From the NCBI RefSeq assembly GCF_013377905.1, contig NZ_JABKAV010000006.1:62001-126000 (forward strand): DNA of 64,000 bases, written 5' to 3'. The translations under genes and the position numbers were made by a program. The notes under the pieces are model-generated. The model saw nothing but the letters and a program-made list of their open reading frames with translations. It was not told where the DNA came from and searched no databases. This DNA is from Hymenobacter terrestris. GTDB taxonomy: Bacteria; Bacteroidota; Bacteroidia; Cytophagales; Hymenobacteraceae. Shown piece after piece: positions 43,017 to 50,763 of this stretch. Positions within the stretch are counted from its first letter, which is position 1. Every line of letters begins with the position of its first letter.

Positions 43017-43289
43017 ATGGAAAATATCATTCGTTATCAGGTAGAGCGGATGCTGCTGCGCAAAGGCCGCAACCCGGCTCTGGTGATGCAGCCCGGCACC
43101 CGACTGCAGCAGGACATCGGCCTCGACTCCATCGACCTGGTGGAGCTGGCTATCAACCTGGAGCACCGCTTTCACATCGAAATAACCGATGCCGAAATGG
43201 AGGCCCTGCGCACCGTGCAGAACGTGCTCGACTGCGTAGAACACCACCTGACCGAGACTACGATGGCCGTAGCGGCGGGCGGCAGATAG
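43017..43289 (+). CDS. Acyl carrier protein
   Basis: 90-residue acidic carrier protein. The phosphopantetheine attachment Ser is in DIGLDSIDLVELAINLE, the standard DSL-type site. It is the second ACP-type gene one would expect in a genome with a separate fab cluster, as no fatty-acid genes adjoin it. Position directly after the adaptor-like gene (38 bases) suggests a possible specialised acyl-transfer role, which is inference. ATG 43017 places the first helix normally. Confidence 0.88.
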   Translation: MENIIRYQVERMLLRKGRNPALVMQPGTRLQQDIGLDSIDLVELAINLEHRFHIEITDAEMEALRTVQNVLDCVEHHLTETTMAVAAGGR

Positions 43290-43379
43290 TCGTTTGCCAC
43301 AAGCCAGTGCAGCGGCCCGCAAAGGCCCCCACCGAAATCCAGCTACACCCTAATCCGGCTTGGCTGCGTATCTTTTTTC

Positions 43380-43952
43380 ATGATTCCACTCATTACCTAC
43401 ACGCCCCGCCTGACGCTGGTTGCTGCCAGCCGGGCCTTGCTGATTGCTGAAACCGCCAAGCCGCAGTACTTCCCGGTGCTGCTGGGGGCCCAGCTGCCCC
43501 AGCACTGGCCCCCGCCCGAGTACGATACCGAGGTGCAGCAGCACGCGCTGGAGCAGCTTACGGTCGGCGGCCGCGAGGCAGCGGGTTGGTACGGCTGGTA
43601 TGCCCTGCTACGGGCCGGCGCCGAAGCTCCCGTCAATACGCTTATCGGTACCGGCGGCTTCCACGGCCCACCCGTCGATGAGACGGCCGAAATCGGGTTT
43701 GCCGTGGCCACCGACTGGCAGGGCCAGGGCCTGGGCGCCGAGCTGGTAGCCGGCCTCGTGCGCCACGCCGCCGACACGGATATGGTGCGCTACTTAACCG
43801 CCCGCATAGCCCCCACCAACGCCCCCGCCCGGCGCGCGCTCGAAGCCAACGGCTTCCACCAAATCAGCGAGGCCCCCGACACCGAAGGCCGGCACCTGTT
43901 TGGCCGAAATGTAACGGAGGCGGATAAGAATGAAGTCAAAGAGAAAAAATAA
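43380..43952 (+). CDS. GNAT family N-acetyltransferase
   Basis: 190-residue acetyltransferase, cytoplasmic. The acetyl-CoA-binding motif A is AEIGFAVATDWQGQGLGAEL (Q-x2-G-x-G/A), near residues 102-121. The N-terminal TPRLTLVAASRALLIAE resembles the RimJ/RimL-like subgroup. Substrate unknown. A near-match -7 element (TATCTTTT, 43369-43376) ends only a few bases before the ATG, so the message may have almost no leader. It converges on the PPK2 gene, with a hairpin between them. Confidence 0.87.
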   Translation: MIPLITYTPRLTLVAASRALLIAETAKPQYFPVLLGAQLPQHWPPPEYDTEVQQHALEQLTVGGREAAGWYGWYALLRAGAEAPVNTLIGTGGFHGPPVDETAEIGFAVATDWQGQGLGAELVAGLVRHAADTDMVRYLTARIAPTNAPARRALEANGFHQISEAPDTEGRHLFGRNVTEADKNEVKEKK

Positions 43953-43965
43953 AGCGGCTTTTTAG

Positions 43966-44031
43966 AAAGGTCGAAGCACTCGAATTCGCATTCGTTGAGG
44001 TGAAGATAATAACTCAGGTGCTTCGACCTTT
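43966..44031. repeat. Hairpin between the convergent GNAT and PPK2 genes
   Basis: Arms AAAGGTCGAAGCAC (43966-43979) and its complement (44018-44031) around a 38-base loop. The A- and T-rich ends would allow it to end transcripts from both sides, and the GTCGAAGCA core is shared with the GAAGCATCTC repeat family. Confidence 0.7.
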
Positions 44032-44804
44032 TACCCTTGCTCAGCTTTACTTTTTTCCTTTTTGGTGGTAGGGTACTGCATATCGAGGGCAACAAGCGTA
44101 TCGCGCAGGGTTTGGGCCACAAAGTGCGCTTTGTACCAATTTTGGTCGGCAGGCACAATATGCCAAGGGCAGCTGGCAGGGCTGCAGTGGCGGAATACGT
44201 CTTCGTAGGCGGCGCGGTAGGCGGGCCGCTGACTGGCTTTCTTCTCGTCGCCGGCCTCGTATTTCCAGCGTTTATCGGGGTCGGTAATGCGCTCCTGCAG
44301 CCGGTCCTGCTGTTCTTCCTCCGATACGTGCAGGTAGAACTTGAGTATAGTGGTCCCGGCCTGCTGCAGCAGCTTTTCGAAGTTATTGATGGCCGTGAAG
44401 CGCCGCCGGGCCTCGGCATCATTAATCAGCCCTTCCACGCGGGTAATGAGCACATCTTCGTACTGCGAGCGGTTGAACACCTGCATCATACCGCGGGCGG
44501 GCGTCTGCTGATGAATGCGCCACAGGAAATCGTGGGCCAGTTCGGTTTCGGTGGGCTCCTTAAACGAATACACCCGCACCCCCTGGGGGTTGATGCCGCT
44601 GAACACGCGCCGGATCAGGCCGTCTTTGCCGCTGGCATCCATACCCTGCAGAATGATGAGCACGCTGTGGCGGCCCTCGGCGTAGAGGCGGTCCTGCAGC
44701 TCCACCAGCTCCTGCCGGAGCTTTTTATTGGCGCGTTTGGTGGCCGCTTTGCGGGCGTTGGCCGGCGCGCGGGTGGGCAGCTGGGTAAGGTCGAAGTCAG
44801 CCAT
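44031..44804 (-). CDS. Polyphosphate kinase 2 family protein
   Basis: About 257-residue PPK2-type enzyme that uses polyphosphate to phosphorylate nucleotides (AMP/ADP or GDP; direction not certain). Walker A is LQGMDASGKDG, Walker B is VFNRSQYEDVLI, and the lid has DPDKRWKYEAGDEKKA. Single-domain length is typical. It starts at ATG 44804; the longer frame is unsupported. The alpha/beta-hydrolase gene upstream on the same strand is 31 bases away, so the two may be co-transcribed. Confidence 0.92.
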   Translation of the reverse strand: MADFDLTQLPTRAPANARKAATKRANKKLRQELVELQDRLYAEGRHSVLIILQGMDASGKDGLIRRVFSGINPQGVRVYSFKEPTETELAHDFLWRIHQQTPARGMMQVFNRSQYEDVLITRVEGLINDAEARRRFTAINNFEKLLQQAGTTILKFYLHVSEEEQQDRLQERITDPDKRWKYEAGDEKKASQRPAYRAAYEDVFRHCSPASCPWHIVPADQNWYKAHFVAQTLRDTLVALDMQYPTTKKEKSKAEQG

Positions 44805-44835
44805 AGTCTTGATTTGCTGCTGGGTTGATATAGTC

Positions 44836-45483
44836 CTACTTCCCCACCGTACCCAGAGCGGCAAGCGTAAGCGGGCCTTCGGACACGTAGCGCTGCTGGG
44901 CGCTCAGGCCCACGTCCCGTAAATCCTGGAGCAGCCCTGCTCCGGCGGCCTCGGGCGTAAACGCTTCGGTGGTCGTTGAAATTAGGGTAATGGGGCGCTC
45001 GGGCAGGCCTACGAGCGTGGCGCGACGGTCGATGGAGGGTGGGAAAACGGGTGCGTACAGCAGCAGCCGGTCGTAGTGGGTGCGGCCGCTGGCCAGCCAG
45101 CGACAGGCGGCAGCCGCGCCGTGGCCGTAGCCCAGCACCGTTACGGGCACGTTGGTGGGGCAGTTGGCCAGCACTTCGACGGCCAACTCATCTAGGTAAG
45201 TGGTCAGGTCGGCCAGGTCGGGCAGCAGCGAATCAGGCGCAAACCACGAGGCGACCGTCACGGGCGTTTCGGTGGGACCAGCCGGCAGGGCGTAGCGCGA
45301 AAGGCCTTCAGGTAACACCAACAGGCGGTCGGGCGTATCGAAATTGACGAGTTGGGCTGCAAAAGCGGCCAGCGGCTGGCCTTCACCGTGCAGGCAGAAC
45401 CACACGTGCTTAATATCGGCACCCGGTTCGCCGAGGCTGATGTAGCGGGCTGTGCGGGCCGTAGAAATGGTGTTGAGCTCCAT
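44836..45483 (-). CDS. Alpha/beta-hydrolase-fold protein lacking the nucleophile Ser
   Basis: About 215-residue protein of the phospholipase/carboxylesterase (esterase) group. It has the early HG strand (FCLHGEGQPLAAFAAQL), LLVLPEGLSRY and a C-terminal LRDVGL/ALGTVG region. The nucleophile elbow reads VLGYGHGAAAA, where Gly-x-Ser-x-Gly is expected: the Ser is replaced by His. I checked the codon (CAC) in the sequence. A usual catalytic triad is therefore absent, so it is either a non-enzymatic member or uses another chemistry. It lies upstream of the PPK2 gene. Start ATG 45483. Confidence 0.78.
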   Translation of the reverse strand: MELNTISTARTARYISLGEPGADIKHVWFCLHGEGQPLAAFAAQLVNFDTPDRLLVLPEGLSRYALPAGPTETPVTVASWFAPDSLLPDLADLTTYLDELAVEVLANCPTNVPVTVLGYGHGAAAACRWLASGRTHYDRLLLYAPVFPPSIDRRATLVGLPERPITLISTTTEAFTPEAAGAGLLQDLRDVGLSAQQRYVSEGPLTLAALGTVGK

Positions 45484-45717
45484 AATGTGAAGGGGCTGAA
45501 ATTGGATGTCTGCCCCAGTGTACGCAACGGCCGGGCTTTCCGCTGCCTGCGTGGTGGTGCACCCCTCCTCCTCTACACCCGACACAATGGCCGAAACTGC
45601 GCAAAACATCTTGCTTCAGCCAGACTTTATGACATTACAGGGACACCCGAGCCAACTTTGGGGGCTTGGTACAACTTTTGAAATAAGTCAGTCACATCAT
45701 CTGTAAGGACCTATCTT

Positions 45718-46098
45718 ATGAACCTGATCAGCAAAGAATTCATCCGTAACATTGCGCCCCAGCTCGACCTGCTCAACACCTTGGGTGGTGGCATCGCGCA
45801 GGCCCAGGTGCGCGTTGATAAGCGGGAGAAAGGCGTCATTATTCGTGTTGCCCTTCCTTCGGTTAATCCCCAGAGCTTCCACGTCGTACTCAACGAAAAT
45901 ACCCTGACCGTGTACGCCGAGTTCCGGCATACATCTGAGGATAAGTTGGCCGCGCCGCTCTTCAGCCGCAGCCTTAGCCTGCCGGCCGGTCTCAACGCCA
46001 GCCGCATCGATGCTGTGTTCGAAGGTTCGGAGCTGCTCGTGCGTATTCCTTACGCCGCCAACGACGAGCCGCGCGAAATCGACATCAGACAGCGCTAA
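45718..46098 (+). CDS. Hsp20/alpha-crystallin family small heat-shock protein
   Basis: 126-residue ATP-independent holdase. The alpha-crystallin domain spans residues ~28-118, with strands GVIIRVALPSVNPQSFHVV, NTLTVYAEF, and SLPAGLNASRIDAVFEGSELL split in two segments, followed by the C-terminal RIPYAA, which carries the hydrophobic I-x-I-like anchor region. The N-terminal arm is short (~27 residues). It starts at ATG 45718, with the gap 45484-45717 holding no other gene that I can support. A terminator follows at 46149. Confidence 0.88.
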   Translation: MNLISKEFIRNIAPQLDLLNTLGGGIAQAQVRVDKREKGVIIRVALPSVNPQSFHVVLNENTLTVYAEFRHTSEDKLAAPLFSRSLSLPAGLNASRIDAVFEGSELLVRIPYAANDEPREIDIRQR

Positions 46099-46148
46099 GC
46101 CGCGCATTGCTCTATAACGCCGGAACCGACCGGCCCATGTCTCACCTG

Positions 46149-46174
46149 GCCACTGCCTCTGCAGTGGCTTTTTT
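46149..46174 (+). terminator. Terminator after the Hsp20 gene
   Basis: Stem GCCACTGC with GCAGTGGC, four-base loop, then TTTTTT. It lies 50 bases after the stop codon. Confidence 0.85.
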
Positions 46175-46232
46175 CATGGATTTCCGTTTCGCTGAACACC
46201 TATCTGTTGCGGAGGAACAGCGGTAGCGCGCA

Positions 46233-46556
46233 TTAGGAAAAGAGCGGAATAAGCAGCGCGAATCCCACAAGTAGCGAGAGATAGAACCAACTCATGAGCT
46301 GGCCCCGCAGGCGGCGCGGCAGCCGGTTGCTGAGTACCAGTACGGCCACCACCACCAGCGTCAGGTGTAGCAGCAGAAACACGACCGTCTTCACCCAGTT
46401 GCTCACAATCGTGTTTTCGGGCTGCAGTTGGTCGGCCATGCCCAGGCCCGAAGTAGCAAACTTCAGCGCGTAGTATGCGGCTATTTCGAAAACCACGAAC
46501 AGCCCCGCCCCCACTAAAAAAGCCAGCGGTCCGGTTTTCTGCTTGATTTCAGCCAT
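46233..46556 (-). CDS. Small three-helix membrane protein
   Basis: About 107 residues with three hydrophobic segments: AFLVGAGLFVVFEIAAYYAL, TVVFLLLHLTLVVVAVLVLS and LMSWFYLSLLVGFALLIPLF. A short Lys-rich N-terminus lies before the first helix. No named family is recognised. ATG 46556 was chosen because the upstream extension is low-complexity and lacks any domain. It is followed by the VF530-type gene upstream on the same strand, 145 bases away. Confidence 0.68.
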   Translation of the reverse strand: MAEIKQKTGPLAFLVGAGLFVVFEIAAYYALKFATSGLGMADQLQPENTIVSNWVKTVVFLLLHLTLVVVAVLVLSNRLPRRLRGQLMSWFYLSLLVGFALLIPLFS

Positions 46557-46701
46557 GAAAGGTGAATGGTGAGATGGTGTTGTGGGAAGCCGGCCTGCGC
46601 TACTTGGGCGGTTGCGGTTGAGGAAGTGGCCTGCTGAGGCAAACGATGATAACCGCCTTACGGCACCAGTAGTACCCGCAGAACATCGACCCGCCAGCTC
46701 G

Positions 46702-46980
46702 CTACTTGGCCTTGCGCAGTTCGGACGTGCGGGTTTCAACATAGAGTGCCTCCACTTTGGTGCGGGCCCAAGGTGTGCGGCGCAAGAAGGTGAGGCTGGA
46801 TTTGATGCTGGGGTCCACCGAAAAGCAGTTGATGCGGATGCGGCTGTCGAGCCCGGGCCAGCCGTAGGCCGCCACCAGGTACTCCAGAATATGGGCCAGC
46901 GTAACGCCGTGCAGCTCCCGAATCAGGTGGCCCGATTCGTCGCGGGCATCGTGGGCAGAAGGACGGGATGGTTGAGACAT
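46702..46980 (-). CDS. VF530 (DUF2132) family DNA-binding protein
   Basis: 92-residue small protein of the VF530 family, a four-helix fold with double-stranded DNA binding reported for the Vibrio member. Strong signatures are [19 protein letters not shown] (residues ~25-43), [20 protein letters not shown] and [15 protein letters not shown]. Length is typical. The role in the cell is unknown; nucleoid-associated binding is a guess. ATG at 46980. Confidence 0.9.
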   Translation of the reverse strand: MSQPSRPSAHDARDESGHLIRELHGVTLAHILEYLVAAYGWPGLDSRIRINCFSVDPSIKSSLTFLRRTPWARTKVEALYVETRTSELRKAK

Positions 46981-47083
46981 GACAATGAAATTGAGAAGCC
47001 GAAGGTGCGAAAAAACCGGCGGTTGCGCGCCATTTGCGGGGTCTTTTCGGCGGTTGGGGCACCAACGGGCCAGCGTGGGTCGT

Positions 47084-47091
47084 TATCTTTG
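47084..47091 (+). promoter_or_regulatory. -7 promoter element of the GH25 gene
   Basis: TATCTTTG, an exact TAnnTTTG match, 19 bases before the ATG at 47111. No good -33 element at the usual distance. The predicted leader is about 13 bases. Confidence 0.45.
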
Positions 47092-47110
47092 CTCACGTAC
47101 CGTCGGTTCT

Positions 47111-47947
47111 ATGCCTCTTACGTCCTCTTCGTCGGCCCGCTCGCGTCCGTCGCGCCCTACCCGGAGGCGGAAGCCCGGGCGGCGATGGGTAGGCTGGCTG
47201 CTGGCCGGACTGCTGCTGGCGGGCCTCGGCATTTACGGTCGCTATTCGGCCCAGCTGAACCGCTACGCCCGCCGGGCCTACGCTACCCTGCGCACCAGCT
47301 CGCTCACGGGCCAGGAAAAAACCCCTCTGCGGGCCGGCTACGCGGTGCATGGCATCGATGTATCGTCGTACCAGGGGCGCATCGACTGGCCAGTAGTGGC
47401 CCGCAATGAGGTCCGGTTTGCCTTTATCAAGGCCACCGAAGGCGGCACCCTGCGCGACCCACGCTTCGGGCGCAACTGGCGCGGGGCGCGGGCAGCCGGT
47501 GTTTTTCGCGGGGCTTACCACTACTTCCACCCCAAATCCGACCCAACCAAGCAAGCCAACTTATTCACGCGCACCGTGCCCCTTTCTCCCGGCGACCTGC
47601 CCCCGGTGCTCGACGTGGAGCACGCCAATTTCCATGATGTGGCCCAGATGCGGCGCGGAGTGGCGCTGTGGCTGCGGCTGGTAGAGCGCCACTACGGCGT
47701 GCGGCCCATTCTGTACTCCAATTACGGCTTCTACCAGCGCCACCTGGCAGGCCACTTTGATGAGTATCCGTTGTGGCTGGCTCACTACGAAGTCGACCAA
47801 CCCCGGCTGCCAGCCAGCCGCTGGATTATCTGGCAGCATTCCGACGAGTCGTACGTGCCCGGCATCCGTGGCCCGGTCGATTTCAACGTGTTTCAGGGTA
47901 GCTTTGAGCGGCTGCGGGCCCTGCGGATTTCGCCAAAACGGCCGTAG
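47111..47947 (+). CDS. GH25 lysozyme (muramidase)
   Basis: About 278 residues. A short basic N-terminus and a membrane anchor (VGWLLAGLLLAGLGIYGRYS) precede a glycoside hydrolase 25 catalytic domain. The catalytic residues are in HGIDVSSYQGRIDW (Asp) and PPVLDVEHANF (the Asp/Glu pair of the DxE motif), and WIIWQHSDE is the strand near the C-terminus. It hydrolyses the beta-1,4 bond between MurNAc and GlcNAc in the periplasm. ATG 47111 was chosen because the anchor follows directly. The RlpA gene 41 bases downstream also acts on peptidoglycan. Confidence 0.93.
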   Translation: MPLTSSSSARSRPSRPTRRRKPGRRWVGWLLAGLLLAGLGIYGRYSAQLNRYARRAYATLRTSSLTGQEKTPLRAGYAVHGIDVSSYQGRIDWPVVARNEVRFAFIKATEGGTLRDPRFGRNWRGARAAGVFRGAYHYFHPKSDPTKQANLFTRTVPLSPGDLPPVLDVEHANFHDVAQMRRGVALWLRLVERHYGVRPILYSNYGFYQRHLAGHFDEYPLWLAHYEVDQPRLPASRWIIWQHSDESYVPGIRGPVDFNVFQGSFERLRALRISPKRP

Positions 47948-47988
47948 TGCCCCGGCCAGTCCGTTTTCACGCTTTTAACTCTACTGCT

Positions 47989-48363
47989 ATGCGCTGCTTT
48001 TTCCGACTTGGGCTGTGTTGCGGGGCCGGGCTGCTGCTGGCCGGCTGCGCGGGCACCGGGGCCTTCACCGAGTCTGGCAAGGCCTCTTTCTACGCCGACA
48101 AGTTTGAGGGCCGGCGCACGGCCAGCGGCACCGTGTACCGCTCCGGCCAGCTCACGGCAGCCCACAAAACGCTGCCCTTCGGCACGCAGGTCCGCGTGAC
48201 CAACCCGCGCAACAACCGCTCGGTGAAAGTAGTCGTAACCGATCGGGGCCCGCATGTTAAAGGCCGCATCATCGATTTATCGAAAAAAGCGGCCCGCAAA
48301 ATCGACATCATTGACGACGGCGTGGCCCCGGTAACGCTGAAAGTCATTCGCAAAGCCCGGTAG
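47989..48363 (+). CDS. RlpA-like septal-ring lytic transglycosylase domain protein
   Basis: About 124-residue predicted lipoprotein: signal MRCFFRLGLCCGAGLLLAGC with lipobox LAGC. The rest is a double-psi beta-barrel (RlpA-like) domain: ASFYADKFEGRRTASG, AAHKTLPFGTQVRVTN, VVVTDRGPHVKGRIIDLS. His and Asp in these motifs are the residues used by the lytic RlpA enzymes on naked glycan strands. There is no SPOR domain, so septal targeting is not indicated. It sits next to the GH25 muramidase gene, making a small cell-wall pair. Confidence 0.92.
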   Translation: MRCFFRLGLCCGAGLLLAGCAGTGAFTESGKASFYADKFEGRRTASGTVYRSGQLTAAHKTLPFGTQVRVTNPRNNRSVKVVVTDRGPHVKGRIIDLSKKAARKIDIIDDGVAPVTLKVIRKAR

Positions 48364-48389
48364 CTAGGCCTACCTTACCACTCATTACT

Positions 48390-48581
48390 ATGCGCATCCG
48401 TAAAAAAATCCGCTGGTCGGCCCCCACCGAGGCTGACCGTTTCACGCAGCTCAGTTCCTTCATTCAGGCGGCCGAAGACGAGGGCTGGAGCGAGGATGAG
48501 GTGCAGTTCGTTATCAACGAAATCGTGGAAGCCCCCAACGAAGCCGAGGTGGCTCTCATCTTCCAGGATTACAGCCATTAG
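48390..48581 (+). CDS. Small acidic hypothetical protein
   Basis: 63-residue soluble protein. A basic N-terminus (MRIRKKIRWSAP) is followed by an acidic helical part (AAEDEGWSEDEVQFVINEIV). No family recognised. It lies 26 bases after rlpA and is followed by a strong terminator, so it probably belongs to the GH25-rlpA transcript. Confidence 0.65.
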   Translation: MRIRKKIRWSAPTEADRFTQLSSFIQAAEDEGWSEDEVQFVINEIVEAPNEAEVALIFQDYSH

Positions 48582-48608
48582 CGGCCGGCATAAAATACCA
48601 ACAACACG

Positions 48609-48653
48609 AAAAAGGGGCCGGCAATGCGTAAGCAAAGCCGGCCCCTTTTTTTT
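48609..48653. terminator. Bidirectional terminator
   Basis: Stem AAAAAGGGGCCGGC (48609-48622) with its complement (48637-48650), followed by more T. It lies between convergent genes (stop codons at 48581 and 48687). Confidence 0.9.
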
Positions 48654-48686
48654 AAACAGTACTAAGTCAGCATCTCGAAGCCTTGA

Positions 48687-49088
48687 TTACCGCTTCTTTT
48701 TGCCTTTAGCCTTCATTATCTGCACCTGCTGGAGGCTATCCTGCTCAGCCTTCATGGCGCGGGTGGTCATGCGGCCCGTCAACGACATATAGTCGCCTTC
48801 CTGCAGGCGAACCGTGGTGCCGTCGGCCATCATAATCGTGCCGTCGGGCTGCACTTTGGTGCCGTTTACCAGGGCCGACTCAGCGGTAATGGCGCCGGTG
48901 TGGGCGTTGCGCGTTTCGAGCACCTTACCGTCTTTCATCAGAAAGCCATCCTTCATGGTGGCCCCAGTGGACACCACGCGGGCCTTGGGCTGTACGGCGC
49001 GACGCACGGGTGGGGTTTTGGTTTGGGCCTGAGCAGCAAGTGTGCCGGCCATCAGCATAACAGCCGCGAGGGTAACAAAAAATTTCAT
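48687..49088 (-). CDS. DUF6799 domain secreted protein
   Basis: About 133 residues with a signal peptide (MKFFVTLAAVMLMAGTLAAQAQ). The mature part has the repeated pattern MKDGFLMKDGKVLE ... LVNGTKVQPDGTIMMADGTTVRL ... EGDYMSL, split by short turns, as in DUF6799, a Bacteroidota family of unknown function with repeated short beta hairpins. The C-terminus is Lys-rich. Start ATG 49088 begins the signal. Confidence 0.82.
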   Translation of the reverse strand: MKFFVTLAAVMLMAGTLAAQAQTKTPPVRRAVQPKARVVSTGATMKDGFLMKDGKVLETRNAHTGAITAESALVNGTKVQPDGTIMMADGTTVRLQEGDYMSLTGRMTTRAMKAEQDSLQQVQIMKAKGKKKR

Positions 49089-49241
49089 AAAGCAAGCAGT
49101 ATGGGGGTGGAGGGAAGACCGGCCGACGCCGGCAATGTGACGGTAACCCACAACGGGCTGGGTTCGTTCTAAAGTATTGACTGGCCTGACCTCTACCAAA
49201 TTCGGGCCGATTTTTCTTCTGTCCTTCCGCCCTACCCGCTC

Positions 49242-50153
49242 GTGGATTACAAAGACTACTACAAGACGCTGAGCGTCGACAAAAAGGCCACGCAGGACCA
49301 GATAAAAAAGGCCTACCGCAAGCTGGCCCGTCAGTATCATCCGGATGTGAACCCCAACAACGCCGAAGCCGAGCAGAAATTCAAGGAGGCTAACGAGGCC
49401 AACGAGGTGCTCAGCGACCCCGAAAAACGCCAGAAATACGACCAGCTGGGTGCCGACTACCAGCGCTACCAGCAGGGCGGTGGCCGCCCCGGCGGTAGCG
49501 GCGGCTTCGATTGGTCGCAGTATTCACAGGGTGGCGGTGGCGCGGGTGGCGCCGACCCATTTGGCGGGGCCGACTTCTCCGACTTTTTCGGTTCCATGTT
49601 CGGGGGTATGGGGGGCAGTGGTGGCGGCGGCAGCCGCCCCCGTGCCGGCCAAGATTACCAGGCCGAGTTGGAGCTAACGCTGGAAGACGCTTACCGCGGC
49701 GGGCCGCGCACGCTTACCGTCAATGGCAAAAATCTGCGCCTCACCATTCAGCCGGGCGTTGAGGATGGGCAGGTTATCCGGCTGCGCGACCAGGGCGGCC
49801 CGGGCCGCAGCGGGGGGCCGGCGGGCTCGCTCTACATTACGCTCCACATCCGGCCCGACCCGCGCTACGCCCGAACCGGTAACGACCTGACCATGGATGT
49901 GCCAGTGGCCCTGTACACGGCCCTGCTGGGGGGCGAGCAAACGGTGGAAACACTGTCGGGCACCGTCAAAATCAATATCAAGCCCGAAACCCAGAACGGC
50001 ACCCGCCTGCGCCTGCGCGGCAAAGGTTTCCCGGTGTATCGGCAGCCAGATCAGTTCGGCGACCTATACCTGCGCCTCTCCCTCAACCTGCCCCAGCACC
50101 TGACGGAGCAGGAGAAAACGCTGTTTCGCCAGCTGGCAGAGCTGCGTTCCTGA
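49242..50153 (+). CDS. DnaJ-family co-chaperone (CbpA-like)
   Basis: 303-residue type II DnaJ protein. The J domain (residues ~1-70) has the HPD motif in [12 protein letters not shown] Gly-rich linker follows (~75-135). The C-terminal peptide-binding beta domains I and II start at [18 protein letters not shown] and end with FRQLAELRS. There is no CxxCxGxG zinc domain, so it is CbpA-like and not a full DnaJ. It starts with GTG. The CbpM-like gene downstream is the known modulator of CbpA, so the two are likely partners. Confidence 0.92.
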   Translation: MDYKDYYKTLSVDKKATQDQIKKAYRKLARQYHPDVNPNNAEAEQKFKEANEANEVLSDPEKRQKYDQLGADYQRYQQGGGRPGGSGGFDWSQYSQGGGGAGGADPFGGADFSDFFGSMFGGMGGSGGGGSRPRAGQDYQAELELTLEDAYRGGPRTLTVNGKNLRLTIQPGVEDGQVIRLRDQGGPGRSGGPAGSLYITLHIRPDPRYARTGNDLTMDVPVALYTALLGGEQTVETLSGTVKINIKPETQNGTRLRLRGKGFPVYRQPDQFGDLYLRLSLNLPQHLTEQEKTLFRQLAELRS

Positions 50154-50247
50154 TTTTAGGCTGTTGACCAATGGCAGTTAACCGATGGCGCTGTTCCGAT
50201 TGGATACCAATCAAAAGCAAAACGAACACCTTAAAAGCCCCAAGATT

Positions 50248-50592
50248 ATGGAAGCGGCTATTATTACGATTACTTTCCGTGAGTGCGGGGTGCGCTATGG
50301 GTTGAGCGAAACCGAGGTGCGCGAGTTTGTGCGCTTCGGGCTGTTACATTCGGCCCCCGATATGCCTGACGCGGTGCGCGAAGAACCAGAGCGCGTAGCC
50401 CGTCTGGCCCGTTTGTACCAGGAACTGGGCCTGGGCAAAGCCAGCCTCGACGTAGTGCTGAACATGCACCGTCAGCTGGAGCAGTTGCAGCAGGAAGTGC
50501 GCCGGCAGCAGGCCCGGGTGCAGCAGCTGGAAGCTTTCTTGGGCGGCAGCGCGCCCCTGCTCGATTTTGACAGCCAGGGACCGGCTAGTTAG
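50248..50592 (+). CDS. Chaperone modulator CbpM-like protein
   Basis: About 114-residue protein. The N-terminal MerR-like helix-turn-helix region (ITFRECGVRYGLSETEVREFV, cut here as one segment with RFGLLH) is typical of CbpM, which binds CbpA's J domain and inhibits it. The C-terminal part is a coiled coil (LQQEVRRQQARVQQLEAF). It lies 94 bases after the dnaJ-like gene. ATG 50248 fits the family start better than 50185. Confidence 0.87.
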   Translation: MEAAIITITFRECGVRYGLSETEVREFVRFGLLHSAPDMPDAVREEPERVARLARLYQELGLGKASLDVVLNMHRQLEQLQQEVRRQQARVQQLEAFLGGSAPLLDFDSQGPAS

Positions 50593-50763
50593 TTGGGCCT
50601 CGACTCGAACCACTCATTATCTTTTGATTTACAGATCATTGCAACAACAATCTTGATTATATACAAGCTCATCTACAGATAGACAACTTTTTCGCTCCTA
50701 GGCAAGTATAGAAACTCATTCTGCGTCCGCAGAACGCTCTCCCGTCACTTTTTCCCTATCTAT

